The notes below the pieces were generated by a model, which saw only the letters and a list, made by a program, of their open reading frames with translations, searched no databases and was not told the origin of the DNA. A program made the translations under genes and the position numbers. This document shows positions 46,379-58,279 of a DNA stretch of 64,000 nt, piece by piece. This DNA is from Qipengyuania sp. HL-TH1 (GTDB lineage Bacteria; Pseudomonadota; Alphaproteobacteria; Sphingomonadales; Sphingomonadaceae), in NCBI RefSeq assembly GCF_036365825.1, contig NZ_CP142675.1, positions 992,001 to 1,056,000 on the forward strand, given 5' to 3'. The first letter of the stretch is position 1, and the number at the start of each line of letters is the position of its first letter.

Positions 46379-47077
46379 ATGACGATGCTCAAGACTTCGC
46401 TTGCCATTGCTGCCACGCTTTCGCTTGCCGCGGCCCCCTTTGCCGCCCAGGCGCAGGAAGCTGACCCGACGGTTGCCGCCGAAGCGGAAGCCGATACGCG
46501 CGTATTCACGCCGGTCAATTTCGACGTGACCGAGGACCGCGAAAACATCCTGCTGCTCGACCTGTCGAATGGTGAACGCGTATCGATCCGGCTGAAGCCC
46601 GACTGGGCACCCAACCATGTCGAGCGGGTCAAGACGCTGACCCGGCAGGGGTTTTATGACGGGATCATTTTCCACCGCGTGATCGACGGGTTCATGGCGC
46701 AGACCGGCGATCCGACCGGCACCGGCACCGGCGGTTCGGAATTGCCCGACATTGCGGCGGAATTCCACCGCATGCCGCATGTCCGCGGAAGCGTGTCGAT
46801 GGCGCGCTCGTCCAGCCCCGACAGCGCGAACAGCCAGTTCTTCCTGGTCTTCTATCCGCGCTTCAATCTCGACGAGAATTACACCAATTTCGGGCGCGTC
46901 ATTGCCAATATGGCCGCCGTCGACGCGATCGAGCGCGGCGAGCCGCCCGCGAACCCCACCCGGATCCTCCAGGCGTCGATCGCTGCGGACAACAAGCCGG
47001 TCCCCGCCATGCCCGCGCTAAGCGTGCCCGATGCGGCAATTTCGGCCAGCGATCTGAACGCGCCGATCGGCAACTGA
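46379..47077 (+). CDS. periplasmic peptidyl-prolyl cis-trans isomerase (cyclophilin)
   Basis: 232 residues. The signal peptide is [20 protein letters not shown], with cleavage probably after AQA. The cyclophilin core reads [26 protein letters not shown] and [22 protein letters not shown]. The catalytic Arg of FHRV is present. It folds exported proteins. Confidence 0.93.
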   Translation: MTMLKTSLAIAATLSLAAAPFAAQAQEADPTVAAEAEADTRVFTPVNFDVTEDRENILLLDLSNGERVSIRLKPDWAPNHVERVKTLTRQGFYDGIIFHRVIDGFMAQTGDPTGTGTGGSELPDIAAEFHRMPHVRGSVSMARSSSPDSANSQFFLVFYPRFNLDENYTNFGRVIANMAAVDAIERGEPPANPTRILQASIAADNKPVPAMPALSVPDAAISASDLNAPIGN

Positions 47078-47114
47078 CTTTCCATCGCGCCGCACCCGGA
47101 CTAGGGGCGGCGCG

Positions 47115-48143
47115 ATGAAAGTCGACCTCTTCGATTTCGAACTCCCGCCCGAACGGATTGCGCTGCGCCCGGCGCGTCCGCGCGATGCTGCGCGCATGCT
47201 CGTCGTCCACGGGGAAGGCCCCTTCAAGGACCGCGGCGTGCGCGACCTGCCGCATATGCTGCGCGCGGGCGATGTGCTGGTGTTCAACGATACGCGCGTG
47301 ATCCCCGCGCAGCTTGAAGGCCGCCGGGGCGAGGCCAAGATCGGTGCCACGCTGCACAAGCGGATCGACTTGCGCCGCTGGCAGGCCTTCGTGCGCAATG
47401 CCAAGAGATTGCGGGTCGGTGATATCGCCGAATTCGGCGGAGGGGTAACCGCGCTCGCCGAAGAGCGGCTTCCCGATGGCAGCTTCGTGCTCGCGTTCGC
47501 AGGCGACGAACCGGTCGAGGTCCTGCTCGAGCGGGCAGGGCGGATGCCGCTGCCGCCCTATATCGCCGGCAAGCGCGCCACCGACGCGCGCGACCGCGAA
47601 GACTACCAGACCATGTTCGCGCAGGAGGATGGCGCGGTCGCCGCACCCACCGCCGCGCTACATTTCACGCCCGAGCTAATGGCGTCGCTGGCTGAGGCCG
47701 GGGTTGGGACCGAAACACTCACGCTGCATGTCGGGGCAGGGACCTTCCTGCCGGTCAAGGCGGACGACACCGACGACCATGCGATGCATGCCGAATGGGG
47801 CCGGATCGAACCTGCAGTCGCCGCCCGGCTCAATGCAGTGCGCAAGACCGGCGGCAGGGTCATCGCGGTCGGCACCACCAGCCTGCGCCTGCTTGAAAGC
47901 GCGACGGGCGAAGACGGCGTGATCCAGCCGTTTGCGGGCGATACGGCCATCTTCATCACGCCGGGTTACCGGTTTCGCGCGATCGACGGGCTGATGACCA
48001 ATTTCCACCTGCCCAAATCGACACTGATGATGCTGGTGAGCGCGTTGATGGGGCGCGATCGGATGATGGCTGCTTACGAGCACGCTATTGCGCAGGAATA
48101 CCGCTTCTATAGCTATGGCGATTCCTCGCTGCTGCTTCCCTGA
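47115..48143 (+). CDS. queA: S-adenosylmethionine:tRNA ribosyltransferase-isomerase QueA
   Basis: 342 residues. The N-terminus is [19 protein letters not shown], then [18 protein letters not shown] sequence ([16 protein letters not shown]) and the C-terminal [16 protein letters not shown]. It makes epoxyqueuosine on tRNA after Tgt. tgt is 4.7 kb downstream on the same strand. Confidence 0.95.
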   Translation: MKVDLFDFELPPERIALRPARPRDAARMLVVHGEGPFKDRGVRDLPHMLRAGDVLVFNDTRVIPAQLEGRRGEAKIGATLHKRIDLRRWQAFVRNAKRLRVGDIAEFGGGVTALAEERLPDGSFVLAFAGDEPVEVLLERAGRMPLPPYIAGKRATDARDREDYQTMFAQEDGAVAAPTAALHFTPELMASLAEAGVGTETLTLHVGAGTFLPVKADDTDDHAMHAEWGRIEPAVAARLNAVRKTGGRVIAVGTTSLRLLESATGEDGVIQPFAGDTAIFITPGYRFRAIDGLMTNFHLPKSTLMMLVSALMGRDRMMAAYEHAIAQEYRFYSYGDSSLLLP

Positions 48144-48144
48144 T

Positions 48145-48711
48145 CTAGGGGAACACGTTGTCTGTATCGAGCAAGCGGTCGATCAGCGCATCATCGGCGC
48201 TGATGCGCCCGTCGAGCATCAGCATCGCAATCCCGTGCGCAATCGACCAGGCCTGCAGTGCGAGCGTTTCGGCGCGTTCGGGATCGCTGGTGAGCGCCTG
48301 GGTATGCGCGGTGAGTAACTCGCGCGCCTGATCGGGTGCATCGCGGTCGTCGACCGGGTGGCCCTGCGTGAACATCAGCCGGAAAAGCGCGGGATGCGCG
48401 AGCGCGAAGCGGACATAGGTCCGCCCCGTCTCGGCAAAGCCCGCGGCACCGCCGCCCGCTTTCTTCGCTGCTTTCGCCTGCTCGCTTCCGAGTAGCGCGA
48501 GGCCCTCTTGCGCAAGCGCCTTGTCGAGCGCCTGCTTGTCGGGAAAATGGCGATACACTGCAGTCGCCGAAACCCCGACTTGGCGCGCCAGTTCGCGCAG
48601 CGAGGGGGCCTTGCCCTCGGCCCCTTCGAGCGCTTCCAGCCCGGCGGCGAGCAGGGCGTCGCGCAAATTGCCGTGATGGTAGCTGGCAGGCGATGTTGAC
48701 ACTGTTAGCAT
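48145..48711 (-). CDS. TetR/AcrR family regulator
   Basis: 188 residues from ATG 48711 with AGAGG upstream; the longer frame into the divergent gene is rejected. The N-terminal helix-turn-helix is SLRELARQVGVSATAVYRHFPDKQAL (about residues 37-62), and the C-terminal TetR ligand domain has the TetR_C_33-like pattern FALAHPALFRLMF. It is divergent from the carotenoid oxygenase gene with 45 bases between the starts, and two similar operator-like sites lie there, so it probably represses that gene. Confidence 0.88.
   Translation of the reverse strand: MLTVSTSPASYHHGNLRDALLAAGLEALEGAEGKAPSLRELARQVGVSATAVYRHFPDKQALDKALAQEGLALLGSEQAKAAKKAGGGAAGFAETGRTYVRFALAHPALFRLMFTQGHPVDDRDAPDQARELLTAHTQALTSDPERAETLALQAWSIAHGIAMLMLDGRISADDALIDRLLDTDNVFP
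48695..48709 (+). promoter_or_regulatory. candidate TetR operator, site 1
   Basis: GTTGACACTGTTAGC, overlapping the first codons of the tetR gene. It matches site 2 (48721-48735) at 10 of 15 bases in the pattern GTTnACAnnGTTnnC, with centres 26 bases apart. Confidence 0.4.
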
Positions 48712-48720
48712 GACCTCTAT

Positions 48721-48735
48721 GTTTACAGCGTTCAC
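48721..48735 (+). promoter_or_regulatory. candidate TetR operator, site 2
   Basis: GTTTACAGCGTTCAC, with the two GTnnAC elements of an imperfect dyad, 21 bases before the carotenoid oxygenase ATG. TetR regulators commonly bind such short dyads between themselves and a divergent target. Confidence 0.45.
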
Positions 48736-48756
48736 TTTAACCGGAGCGAGTCGGTC

Positions 48757-50187
48757 ATGGCAAGCGTCATCGAGAAAACCATCCGCAAGGCAGTTACACC
48801 CGCACTTCAGGCGGTTGCCAGCATCAATCGCACCCGTCTGCCGGGTGCGGAGGACAATCCGTTCCTGCACGGCATCCATACACCGCTGGCCGAGGAATTC
48901 ACGCTCGATAACCTGGCGGTGACCGGCACCATTCCCGCCGAACTCGATGGCCGCTATGTCCGGATCGGTCCCAATCCTTTCGGCGAAACCGGCAAGGGCC
49001 ACCACTGGTTTCTGGGCGATGGGATGGTGCACGGCGTCCGGCTGAAGGATGGCAAGGCCGAATGGTATCGCAACCGCTTCATCCGCTCCGCCGAGCTTGA
49101 AGGCAAGGGCGGCCCGCCGGCCGTGGGCGGCCCGCGCCGCGGCTTTGGCGACACCGTCAACACCAATGTCCTCGATATCGGTGGGACGATCATGGCGCTG
49201 GTCGAGGCCAACAGCTTCCCGGTCCAGCTCGACGGCAATCTCGACAGCGTCGCCTATTCCGATTTCGGCGGCGGGCTGACCGGCTCCTTCACCGCGCATC
49301 CGCATCAATGCCCAGATACGGGCGAATATCACGCGATCTGCTACGATGGTCCGTCGCAGGACACCATTCGCCACGTCGCCATGGACCGGCACGGCAAGGT
49401 GCTGCGCGAAACCGAAATCGCGGTAAAGCATGGACCCTCGATCCACGATTGCGCGCTAACCGAGAACTTCGTGGTGATCCTCGACCTGCCGGTCACCTTC
49501 TCGATGCAGGCGCTGATGTCAGGCCACAAATTCCCCTATCGCTGGAACCGCGACCACAAGGCGCGGGTCGGATTGCTGCCGCGCGGCGCCACGGGCGACG
49601 AGGTCGTGTGGCACGAGGTCGACCCCTGCTATGTCTTTCATGTCGGCAACAGTTTCGAAGATGAAACCGGCCAGGTGATCATCGACGTCTGCCCCTATGA
49701 GACCATTTTCGACGGCGAGATGCCGGGGCCCTATGGCAAGGCGCTCGGGCTCGAACGCTGGACGGTCGACGGGCAGGGCGGGAAGGTCACCCGCCGCACC
49801 ATGGACGCAGCGGGCCAGGAATTTCCCCGGCCGGACGAGCGCTATTTCACCAAGCCTCATCGCTATCTCTGGTCGATGGGCATGCCCGAAGACGGGGATC
49901 TGGATTTTGTCGCGCCGATGCCGCTCTATCGCCACGATCTCGCCACTGGCGAACGCGTGCAGCACGTTTTCGGCGAAGGGCGCATTCCCGGTGAATTCGT
50001 CTTTGTTCCGCGATCCGCCGACGCGCCCGAAGGCGATGGCTGGGTGATGGGATATGTGATCGACCGCAACCACGGCACCAGCGCACTCGAAATACTCGAC
50101 GCGATGAGCCTTTCCCCGGTCGCAGCGGTCCATATCCCGCATCTCATCCCACCGGGCTTCCACGGCAACTGGATCGCCGCTAGCTAG
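48757..50187 (+). CDS. carotenoid oxygenase (cleavage dioxygenase) family protein
   Basis: 476 residues. RPE65/lignostilbene dioxygenase-type beta-propeller: GRYVRIGPNPFGETGKGHHWFLGDGMVHGVRL at the N-terminus, FTAHPHQCPDTGE and KHGPSIHDCALTENFVVI giving two of the four iron-binding histidines, and the C-terminal HLIPPGFHGNWIA with another (all motifs shown only in part here). It cleaves carotenoids or stilbene-type compounds with oxygen. It is divergent from a TetR regulator. The ABC exporter begins 6 bases later and may be co-transcribed. Confidence 0.92.
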   Translation: MASVIEKTIRKAVTPALQAVASINRTRLPGAEDNPFLHGIHTPLAEEFTLDNLAVTGTIPAELDGRYVRIGPNPFGETGKGHHWFLGDGMVHGVRLKDGKAEWYRNRFIRSAELEGKGGPPAVGGPRRGFGDTVNTNVLDIGGTIMALVEANSFPVQLDGNLDSVAYSDFGGGLTGSFTAHPHQCPDTGEYHAICYDGPSQDTIRHVAMDRHGKVLRETEIAVKHGPSIHDCALTENFVVILDLPVTFSMQALMSGHKFPYRWNRDHKARVGLLPRGATGDEVVWHEVDPCYVFHVGNSFEDETGQVIIDVCPYETIFDGEMPGPYGKALGLERWTVDGQGGKVTRRTMDAAGQEFPRPDERYFTKPHRYLWSMGMPEDGDLDFVAPMPLYRHDLATGERVQHVFGEGRIPGEFVFVPRSADAPEGDGWVMGYVIDRNHGTSALEILDAMSLSPVAAVHIPHLIPPGFHGNWIAAS

Positions 50188-50193
50188 GAGCCT

Positions 50194-51132
50194 GTGGATC
50201 CGATTCTCGAACTCAGCGGCCTGTCGAAGGTCTATCCCGGCGGGCTGAAAGCGCTCGACCATGTCGATCTGACTGTCAGCAGGGGCGAGATCTTCGCACT
50301 GCTCGGTCCCAATGGGGCGGGCAAGACCACGCTGATCGGTGCGGTCTGCGGGTTGGTCCGGCCCAGTTCGGGCACGATCCACGCTTTCGGCTACGACCTC
50401 GCCAACGACTGGCGCCGGGCGCGCAGCCGTATCGGTCTGGTGCCGCAGGAGCTCAGCACCGACATGTTCGAACCCGTCGAGCGTGCGGTCAGCTATTCGC
50501 GCGGGCTATTCGGTCTTGCACCCAACCGCGAGCGGATCGAGGAAATCCTGCGCAGCCTGAGCCTGTGGGACAAGCGCGACGAGCGCATCATGGCGTTGTC
50601 GGGCGGGATGAAGCGCCGGGTGCTGATTGCCAAGGCGCTGGCGCATGAGCCCGATTTGCTGTTCCTCGACGAGCCCACCGCGGGCGTCGATGTCGAACTC
50701 CGTAAGAGCATGTGGGCGATCATCGACGACATGCGCAGCCGCGGCGTGACCATTATTCTCACCACGCATTATATCGAGGAAGCCGAGATGATGGCCGACC
50801 GCGTGGGGATCATCAATCGCGGCAAATTGCTGATGGTGGACGAGAAGGATGCCATGATGGCGCGGCTCGGCCGCACCGAGGCGCATATCGCGCTGGCCCA
50901 GCCGCTGACCGTACTGCCGCCTGCAATCGCCCGTTTCCCGGTCGAGCTGGAACAGGGCGGAACCTCGCTTTGCTATCGCGGCGGCGACGGGACCGGCAAG
51001 GGCAAGGCCGAGGTTGCCGACCTCACCAAGGCACTGATCGCCGCAGAGATCGACTACACCGGCATCGAAACGCGCGAGAGCAGCCTCGAGGACATCTTCG
51101 TCTCGCTGCTGGGCGAGGGGGAGGCGGCATGA
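50194..51132 (+). CDS. ABC transporter ATP-binding protein
   Basis: 312 residues from GTG 50194. Walker A is GPNGAGKTT, the signature is LSGGMKRRVLIAKAL and Walker B is LLFLDEPTAGVDVELR. This is the ABC-2/DrrA-type exporter ATPase with a C-terminal extension (ESSLEDIFVSLLG). It forms a two-gene exporter with the permease, coupled by ATGA. Confidence 0.93.
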   Translation: MDPILELSGLSKVYPGGLKALDHVDLTVSRGEIFALLGPNGAGKTTLIGAVCGLVRPSSGTIHAFGYDLANDWRRARSRIGLVPQELSTDMFEPVERAVSYSRGLFGLAPNRERIEEILRSLSLWDKRDERIMALSGGMKRRVLIAKALAHEPDLLFLDEPTAGVDVELRKSMWAIIDDMRSRGVTIILTTHYIEEAEMMADRVGIINRGKLLMVDEKDAMMARLGRTEAHIALAQPLTVLPPAIARFPVELEQGGTSLCYRGGDGTGKGKAEVADLTKALIAAEIDYTGIETRESSLEDIFVSLLGEGEAA

Positions 51133-51893
51133 TCTCCTGGCGTTCGACCTGGTCGATCTACACCCGTGAACTGATGCGGTTCCTGCGCACCGCGTTCCAG
51201 TCGGTGCTTGCGCCGGTGCTGACCACTTCGCTCTATTTCATCGTCTTCGGCGCGGCGATCGGCGGGCGCATGCCCGATCTCGGGGGGGTCGAGTATGGCG
51301 CCTTCATCATTCCCGGCCTGCTGATGCTCACACTGCTGGGCGAGACCACCAGCAATTCCAGTTTCGGCATCTACATGCCGCGCTTTACCGGGACGATCTA
51401 CGAACTGCTCAGCGCGCCGGTGGGCGTTGCCGAAACGCTGATCGGTTTCGTCGGGGCCGCAATGACCAAGAGCCTGCTGCTCGCCGCGATCATCCTGCTC
51501 ACCGCGCGATTGTTCGTCGATTATTCGATCGCGCATCCTTTGCTGGCGGTATGCTACATCATGCTGGTCGCCGCGGCCTTCAGCCTGTTCGGCTTCATCC
51601 TCGGCATCTGGGCGGACAATTTCGAGAAGCTCGGCATCATCCCGATGCTGTTCCTGACCCCGCTGACCTTTCTCGGCGGGACCTTCTATTCGATCGATAT
51701 GCTGCCCGAACCGTGGGACACGATCGCGCTCGCCAATCCGATCGTCTATCTGGTCAGCGGCTTGCGCTGGACCTTTTACGGATCGAGCGATGTCGATATT
51801 GGGATCAGCTTCGGCATCACGCTTGGCTTCCTCGCAACCTGCGTCGCGGTGATCGCTTATATCTTCAAGACCGGTTGGCGCCTGCGCGCCTGA
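51129..51893 (+). CDS. ABC-2 type transporter permease
   Basis: 254 residues from ATG 51129 overlapping the ATPase stop. It has six membrane segments and the ABC-2 signature LTPLTFLGGTFYSIDMLPEPW with ALANPIVYLVSGLRW. It exports an unknown substrate. This family includes capsule, drug and lipid exporters. Confidence 0.92.
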   Translation: MISWRSTWSIYTRELMRFLRTAFQSVLAPVLTTSLYFIVFGAAIGGRMPDLGGVEYGAFIIPGLLMLTLLGETTSNSSFGIYMPRFTGTIYELLSAPVGVAETLIGFVGAAMTKSLLLAAIILLTARLFVDYSIAHPLLAVCYIMLVAAAFSLFGFILGIWADNFEKLGIIPMLFLTPLTFLGGTFYSIDMLPEPWDTIALANPIVYLVSGLRWTFYGSSDVDIGISFGITLGFLATCVAVIAYIFKTGWRLRA

Positions 51894-51949
51894 CAGGTTC
51901 CATCGATTGGAGGGTGGCGAGGCGCGAAACTAGGCGCTACGCGCAGCCC

Positions 51950-54024
<2,075 letters not shown>

Positions 54025-54049
54025 GGCGCGCGGGCGATAGGCTCCCCGG

Positions 54050-54811
54050 ATGACGGATAATCCCCAGCCGCTCGTCGCGCCCGCAAAATGGGGCCTGCCC
54101 TATGCGGAGGACCACATGCAGCCGGCCATTCAACGCGAGCAGAGCTATATCCTCGCCTTCGCAGTACTGACGATTATCGCCTGGCAGACCGAGATCGGGA
54201 CGCTGGCGCTGATGCCGTTTACGCTATTGGCGACCTGGTTCCACGAGATGGCGCACGGGCTGACCGCGATGTTGCTCGGCGCCGAGTTCGAGCGTCTGGT
54301 GATTTTCGCCAATGGCTCGGGCTTTGCCGAATATTCCGGGAGTATGTGGGGCATCGGCCAGGCGATCGTCGCGGCGGCAGGGTTGCTGGGTCCGAGTATT
54401 GCGGGGTGCCTGATGATTATCGCCTCGCGGTCGCGGCGGGCCACCCGCTGGGTCCTTCTGGGCTTGGCAGCGGCGCTGGTGGTAACGACGCTCATCTGGG
54501 TGCGATCAATAGCGGGCTGGATCGTGCTGCCGCTATTCGCCGTGGCGGCGGGTTACATCGCGCTGCGCGGCAATGCGAAATGGGAACGCATCGCGGTCGA
54601 GTTCCTCGGCGTGCAGGGCGCCGTGAGCGTATATCAGGACCTCGGCTATCTCTTCAGTCCTGGCGGCCAGCTTGGCGGGCAAGCGGTCTTGTCCGACACC
54701 GGCCGCATCGCCGATGCTCTGTTCCTGCCCTACTGGTTCTGGGGCGGGGCGATCACGCTCGCGATCGCCGCGATGGTGTGGAAATCGCTGCAGGTGGCCA
54801 GCCGCTACTGA
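54050..54811 (+). CDS. M50 family membrane metallopeptidase
   Basis: 253 residues with about six membrane segments. The zinc motif HExxH is His65-Glu66-x2-His69 in ATWFHEMAHGLTAM. It resembles the M50B-type peptidase-like proteins (SREBP/SpoIVFB relatives). The substrate is unknown. It follows tgt by 25 bases. Confidence 0.87.
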   Translation: MTDNPQPLVAPAKWGLPYAEDHMQPAIQREQSYILAFAVLTIIAWQTEIGTLALMPFTLLATWFHEMAHGLTAMLLGAEFERLVIFANGSGFAEYSGSMWGIGQAIVAAAGLLGPSIAGCLMIIASRSRRATRWVLLGLAAALVVTTLIWVRSIAGWIVLPLFAVAAGYIALRGNAKWERIAVEFLGVQGAVSVYQDLGYLFSPGGQLGGQAVLSDTGRIADALFLPYWFWGGAITLAIAAMVWKSLQVASRY

Positions 54812-54903
54812 TGCAAAGCGCTCACGGTCCGGATGTGCGTCGAGCAGCAATATGTTCATGTTGGGCCTTCGTCTTGATGCCGCGGACGAGTGTTGCACCC
54901 ATC

Positions 54904-54924
54904 CTTGTCCGGCGAAAGGACAAG
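54904..54924 (+). other. perfect 7-base inverted repeat in the gap before the S9 peptidase gene
   Basis: CTTGTCC and GGACAAG flank a 7-base spacer, 146 bases before the peptidase ATG. It could be an operator for a dimeric regulator or a small hairpin. The rest of the 258-base gap 54812-55069 shows no gene; it includes a TTGAGGGG Shine-Dalgarno-like run just before the peptidase. Confidence 0.35.
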
Positions 54925-55069
54925 TGAACCCCCTTCAAGCATGGGTTGAGCCCAAGGCGGTTGTCCATTTGGGTAGGCGGCCATCGGGCCGCAATCAGGC
55001 CTCTCTGAGGTTGCATTGATGCCACTGGTTGTTAGGCTTCGACGCATTATTACTTGAGGGGTCGTATTC

Positions 55070-57064
55070 ATGAACAAGCTACTCGCGGGTGTCGCCGCCA
55101 TTTCTTTTTGCGCGGCTGCCACGCCGCTCTCCGCAGAGACCGTTGAAGAAGACGCTACCGCCTTTGGCGCGCGGCAATCGGTGATCCATGCCAGCCTGTC
55201 GCCTTCGGGTGACAAGCTTGCCTATGTCGCCAGCGTCGGCGCGGGCGGCGAAGCGCTTTACACGGTCGACCTTGCTGCGGGCACGCCGCCGCAACGCGCG
55301 CTTGCCGCACTCGATGTCATGAGCGATCTGGCCTATTGCAACTGGATCACCGAACAGCGCCTTGTTTGCCAGACGATTGTATCGCGCGAGGACGAGTCGA
55401 TCGGGCGCTTCATCTCGGCAACCCGCATGATTGCGGTGAATTCCGATGGCAGCGAACCAAACGTTATCGAGGGCGCCCGCTCGCTGCGGGCTCTGAGCCA
55501 TACCTATTACGGCGGCGGGATCGTCTCGCTCAATGCCGAGAGCGACGACAGTTCGATCCTAGTTAGCCGGTTATATGGCAAGGAAAGCTCGCTCAACACA
55601 CGCCTTGCCAATCAGAAGGACGGTCTTGGCGTCGTTTCGCACGATGTCGATACGGGGAGAGAAAAGCGTGTCGAAGCGCCGGACAAGGACACTTTCGGAT
55701 ATATCGCGGACAGTAACGGCGTCGTTCGGATAAAAGGCACCGGTAACGCAACAGCGCGCGGTTACTCGAAGGATGAGCTGGCCTACTTTTACCGCGAGCA
55801 AGGGTCACAGCGCTGGCAGCCGCTTTCTCGGGCGGAGATCGACAGCCAGACCGTTGATGGATTTGAACCGCATGCTGTCGATGCAGCCGGTAATGTGGTG
55901 TATGGTTTCGATTACGGCGACCGGGGTTTTACCAACCTCTATTCGATTGCGCTTGATGGCAGCCTGGCGAAGTCGCTGGTGCTTTCCGCCGAGGGTGCCG
56001 ATGTCGACGATCTGGTAACGATAGGCCGTCGCCAGCGCGTGATCGGTGCCAGTTTCGCGACCGAGAAACGCTTGGTCAAATATTTCGACCCCGGACTGCG
56101 CGATCTGGCTATTGCGCTGGGCAATGCACTTCCCGGCCAGCCCATGGTGAATTTCGTCGGTGCGAGCGAGGACGAGCGCAAGCTGCTGATTGTTACGGGG
56201 TCGGATGTCGATCCGGGCATGCTGTATCGCTTCAACCGCGATACCAACGAGCTGAGCCCGTTGCTGCCCGTGCGTGAGATGACCGAGGGGCGCCAACTGG
56301 CCGAGATGAAGCCGGTAACCTTTCCTGCCGCCGACGGAACCCTGATCCCCGGCTACCTCACACTGCCGACCGGGTCGGACGGAAAGAACATACCCGCCAT
56401 CGTCATGCCGCACGGCGGCCCTTCCGCCCGGGACGAATGGGGCTTCGACTGGCTGGTCCAGTTCTTTGCCGCACGGGGCTATGCGGTGCTGCAGCCCAAC
56501 TTCCGCGGCTCGACAGGCTACGGCAAGGCTTGGTTCGGCAAGAACGGCGTCAAGGCATGGCGTACCGCCATTGGCGATGTACACGATGCCGGTCGCTGGC
56601 TGGTCTCGCAGGGGATTGCGAATTCGGAAAAACTTGCGATCGTCGGGTGGTCCTATGGCGGCTACGCAGCGCTGCAATCGCAGGTCGTGGATCCCGAGCT
56701 ATACAAGGCTGTGGTCGCGGTCGCGCCGGTCACCGATTGGCGGCAGCTGATCGAGGAGGAGAGAATGTCCTCCAATTTCCGCCTCGTTCAGAAATTCGTC
56801 GGCGATGGACCGCATCTCGAACAGGGCAGCCCGATGCGCAACGCTCAGTCCTTCGCCGCACCTGTCTTCCTCGTCCATGGCACGGCCGACAACAACGTCG
56901 ACGTCGAGCAGTCGCGCGATATGGAAGCGGCACTAAGGCGAGCGGGCAAATCCGTCGAGTATCTCGAATTCGAGGGCTTGGAACACTCGCTCCGCGATAG
57001 TGCAGCGCGCAAGGACATGCTGATGCGGATCGACGCGTTCCTCTCCACCAACCTCGGCTCCTGA
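55070..57064 (+). CDS. secreted S9 family peptidase (prolyl oligopeptidase-like)
   Basis: 664 residues. The signal peptide is MNKLLAGVAAISFCAAATPLSA. A beta-propeller (about 40-400) is followed by the S9 hydrolase domain with catalytic Ser528 (GWSYGG), Asp607 (GTADNNVD) and His639 (LEHSLRD). It would cut short peptides outside the inner membrane. A bidirectional terminator follows, shared with rpsD. Confidence 0.93.
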   Translation: MNKLLAGVAAISFCAAATPLSAETVEEDATAFGARQSVIHASLSPSGDKLAYVASVGAGGEALYTVDLAAGTPPQRALAALDVMSDLAYCNWITEQRLVCQTIVSREDESIGRFISATRMIAVNSDGSEPNVIEGARSLRALSHTYYGGGIVSLNAESDDSSILVSRLYGKESSLNTRLANQKDGLGVVSHDVDTGREKRVEAPDKDTFGYIADSNGVVRIKGTGNATARGYSKDELAYFYREQGSQRWQPLSRAEIDSQTVDGFEPHAVDAAGNVVYGFDYGDRGFTNLYSIALDGSLAKSLVLSAEGADVDDLVTIGRRQRVIGASFATEKRLVKYFDPGLRDLAIALGNALPGQPMVNFVGASEDERKLLIVTGSDVDPGMLYRFNRDTNELSPLLPVREMTEGRQLAEMKPVTFPAADGTLIPGYLTLPTGSDGKNIPAIVMPHGGPSARDEWGFDWLVQFFAARGYAVLQPNFRGSTGYGKAWFGKNGVKAWRTAIGDVHDAGRWLVSQGIANSEKLAIVGWSYGGYAALQSQVVDPELYKAVVAVAPVTDWRQLIEEERMSSNFRLVQKFVGDGPHLEQGSPMRNAQSFAAPVFLVHGTADNNVDVEQSRDMEAALRRAGKSVEYLEFEGLEHSLRDSAARKDMLMRIDAFLSTNLGS

Positions 57065-57086
57065 ACCAAGGCATACCCACCACAAA

Positions 57087-57121
57087 GAAAAGGGCGGCCC
57101 CGCGCGGGACCGCCCTTTTTC
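57087..57121. terminator. bidirectional rho-independent terminator
   Basis: AGGGCGG-CCC and GGG-A-CCGCCCT form a strong stem around CGCGC, with A-rich sequence on the left and TTTTTCT on the right. It serves both convergent genes, the S9 peptidase and rpsD. Confidence 0.9.
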
Positions 57122-57141
57122 TGTGTCGCTGCCGGTGAGGC

Positions 57142-57756
57142 TTAGCGCGAGTAGAATTCGACCACGAGGTTCGGTTCCATCGTCACCGGATAAGGCACTT
57201 CGTCGAGCTTGGGCACGCGGGTGAAGGTCACCTTGTCGTTGCCGTCGGGAGCGACGTAGTCGGGAATGTCACGCTCGGGCAGGCTCTGCGCTTCGATGAC
57301 CAACGCCATTTCCTGCGCCTTCTTGCCGAGTGCGACAACGTCGCCGACCTTGACGCGCGCCGAGGCGATGTTGGTCTTCACGCCGTTGAGGAGGATGTGG
57401 CCGTGGCTCACGATCTGGCGGGCGGCGAAGATGGTCGGCGCGAACTTGGCGCGATAGACGACCATGTCGAGACGCTGTTCGAGCAGGCCGACGAGGTTCT
57501 GGCCCGTGTCGCCCTTCATGGCCGACGCTTCCTTGTAGGTGCGCTTGAACTGCTTCTCGGTGACGTCGCCGTAATAGCCCTTGAGCTTCTGCTTGGCGCG
57601 CAGCTGCAGGCCGAAGTCGCTCATCTTGCTCTTGCGGCGCTGACCGTGCTGGCCGGGGCCGTAGGAACGCTTGTTGACCGGGCTGTTCGGGCGACCCCAG
57701 ATGTTTTCACCCATCCGGCGGTCGAGCTTGTACTTGGCGCTGGTGCGCTTCGTCAT
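57142..57756 (-). CDS. rpsD: 30S ribosomal protein S4
   Basis: 204 residues. S4 is recognised by the N-terminal [20 protein letters not shown] and the S4 RNA-binding domain ([26 protein letters not shown], shown in part). It nucleates 30S assembly. The 205 bases upstream (57757-57961), shared with the divergent chorismate mutase gene, hold its promoter, with no other feature seen there. Confidence 0.98.
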   Translation of the reverse strand: MTKRTSAKYKLDRRMGENIWGRPNSPVNKRSYGPGQHGQRRKSKMSDFGLQLRAKQKLKGYYGDVTEKQFKRTYKEASAMKGDTGQNLVGLLEQRLDMVVYRAKFAPTIFAARQIVSHGHILLNGVKTNIASARVKVGDVVALGKKAQEMALVIEAQSLPERDIPDYVAPDGNDKVTFTRVPKLDEVPYPVTMEPNLVVEFYSR

Positions 57757-57961
57757 AGATATTCTCCAATTTGCTGGGCCATCCCGTCGACGGCCATCAA
57801 ACCCGGCATCACACCGCCGAACCGGGGGTTCGACGCGGCTTCCGCTTCACCGGGGTGCGGAGCCAATTTGCGAAGGCGCGCTCTTATCAATATCGGGCTG
57901 CGCGTCAAGCGGTAACATAGGCGCTCGACAAGGCGGAGCAAGCGGGGCAGGGCGCTGCGCC

Positions 57962-58279
57962 ATGACCCAGGATTACAAACTGCCCGACGACTGCACCGAT
58001 ATGCGCGACGTGCGGCGCGGCGTCGATGCGACCGACCGCGAATTGATGGATTTGCTCGAGCGGCGGTTCGGCTACATGCGCGCGGCGGCACGGATCAAAT
58101 CCGACCGCCACGCCGTACGCGACGAAGCGCGCAAAGCCGAAGTGGTCGGCAATGCGCGCTCCGATGCGGTTCGCCGCAATCTTCCGGCAGACCCGCTTAT
58201 GCAGATTTGGGAAGATTTGGTGGAAACCTCAATCGCTTACGAGCTGGTCGAGTGGGACCGGCTCCGCGAAGGAAACTAG
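57962..58279 (+). CDS. chorismate mutase (AroQ type)
   Basis: 105 residues from ATG 57962. All-helical AroQ pattern: DMRDVRRGVDATDRELMDLLERR, then AARIKSDRHAVRDEARKAEVV and ETSIAYEL. It converts chorismate to prephenate, or may be the isochorismate pyruvate lyase variant. It shares a CTAG stop with the convergent small secreted gene. Confidence 0.9.
   Translation: MTQDYKLPDDCTDMRDVRRGVDATDRELMDLLERRFGYMRAAARIKSDRHAVRDEARKAEVVGNARSDAVRRNLPADPLMQIWEDLVETSIAYELVEWDRLREGN

Noticed and set aside
48145..49446. 433-codon extension of the TetR gene
   Set aside because: The extension runs through the carotenoid oxygenase gene; ATG 48711 has a Shine-Dalgarno and gives a normal 188-residue TetR protein.
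54672..55019. 115-codon frame around the M50-S9 gap
   Set aside because: It starts inside the M50 gene, has no domain or ribosome site, and its composition looks random.
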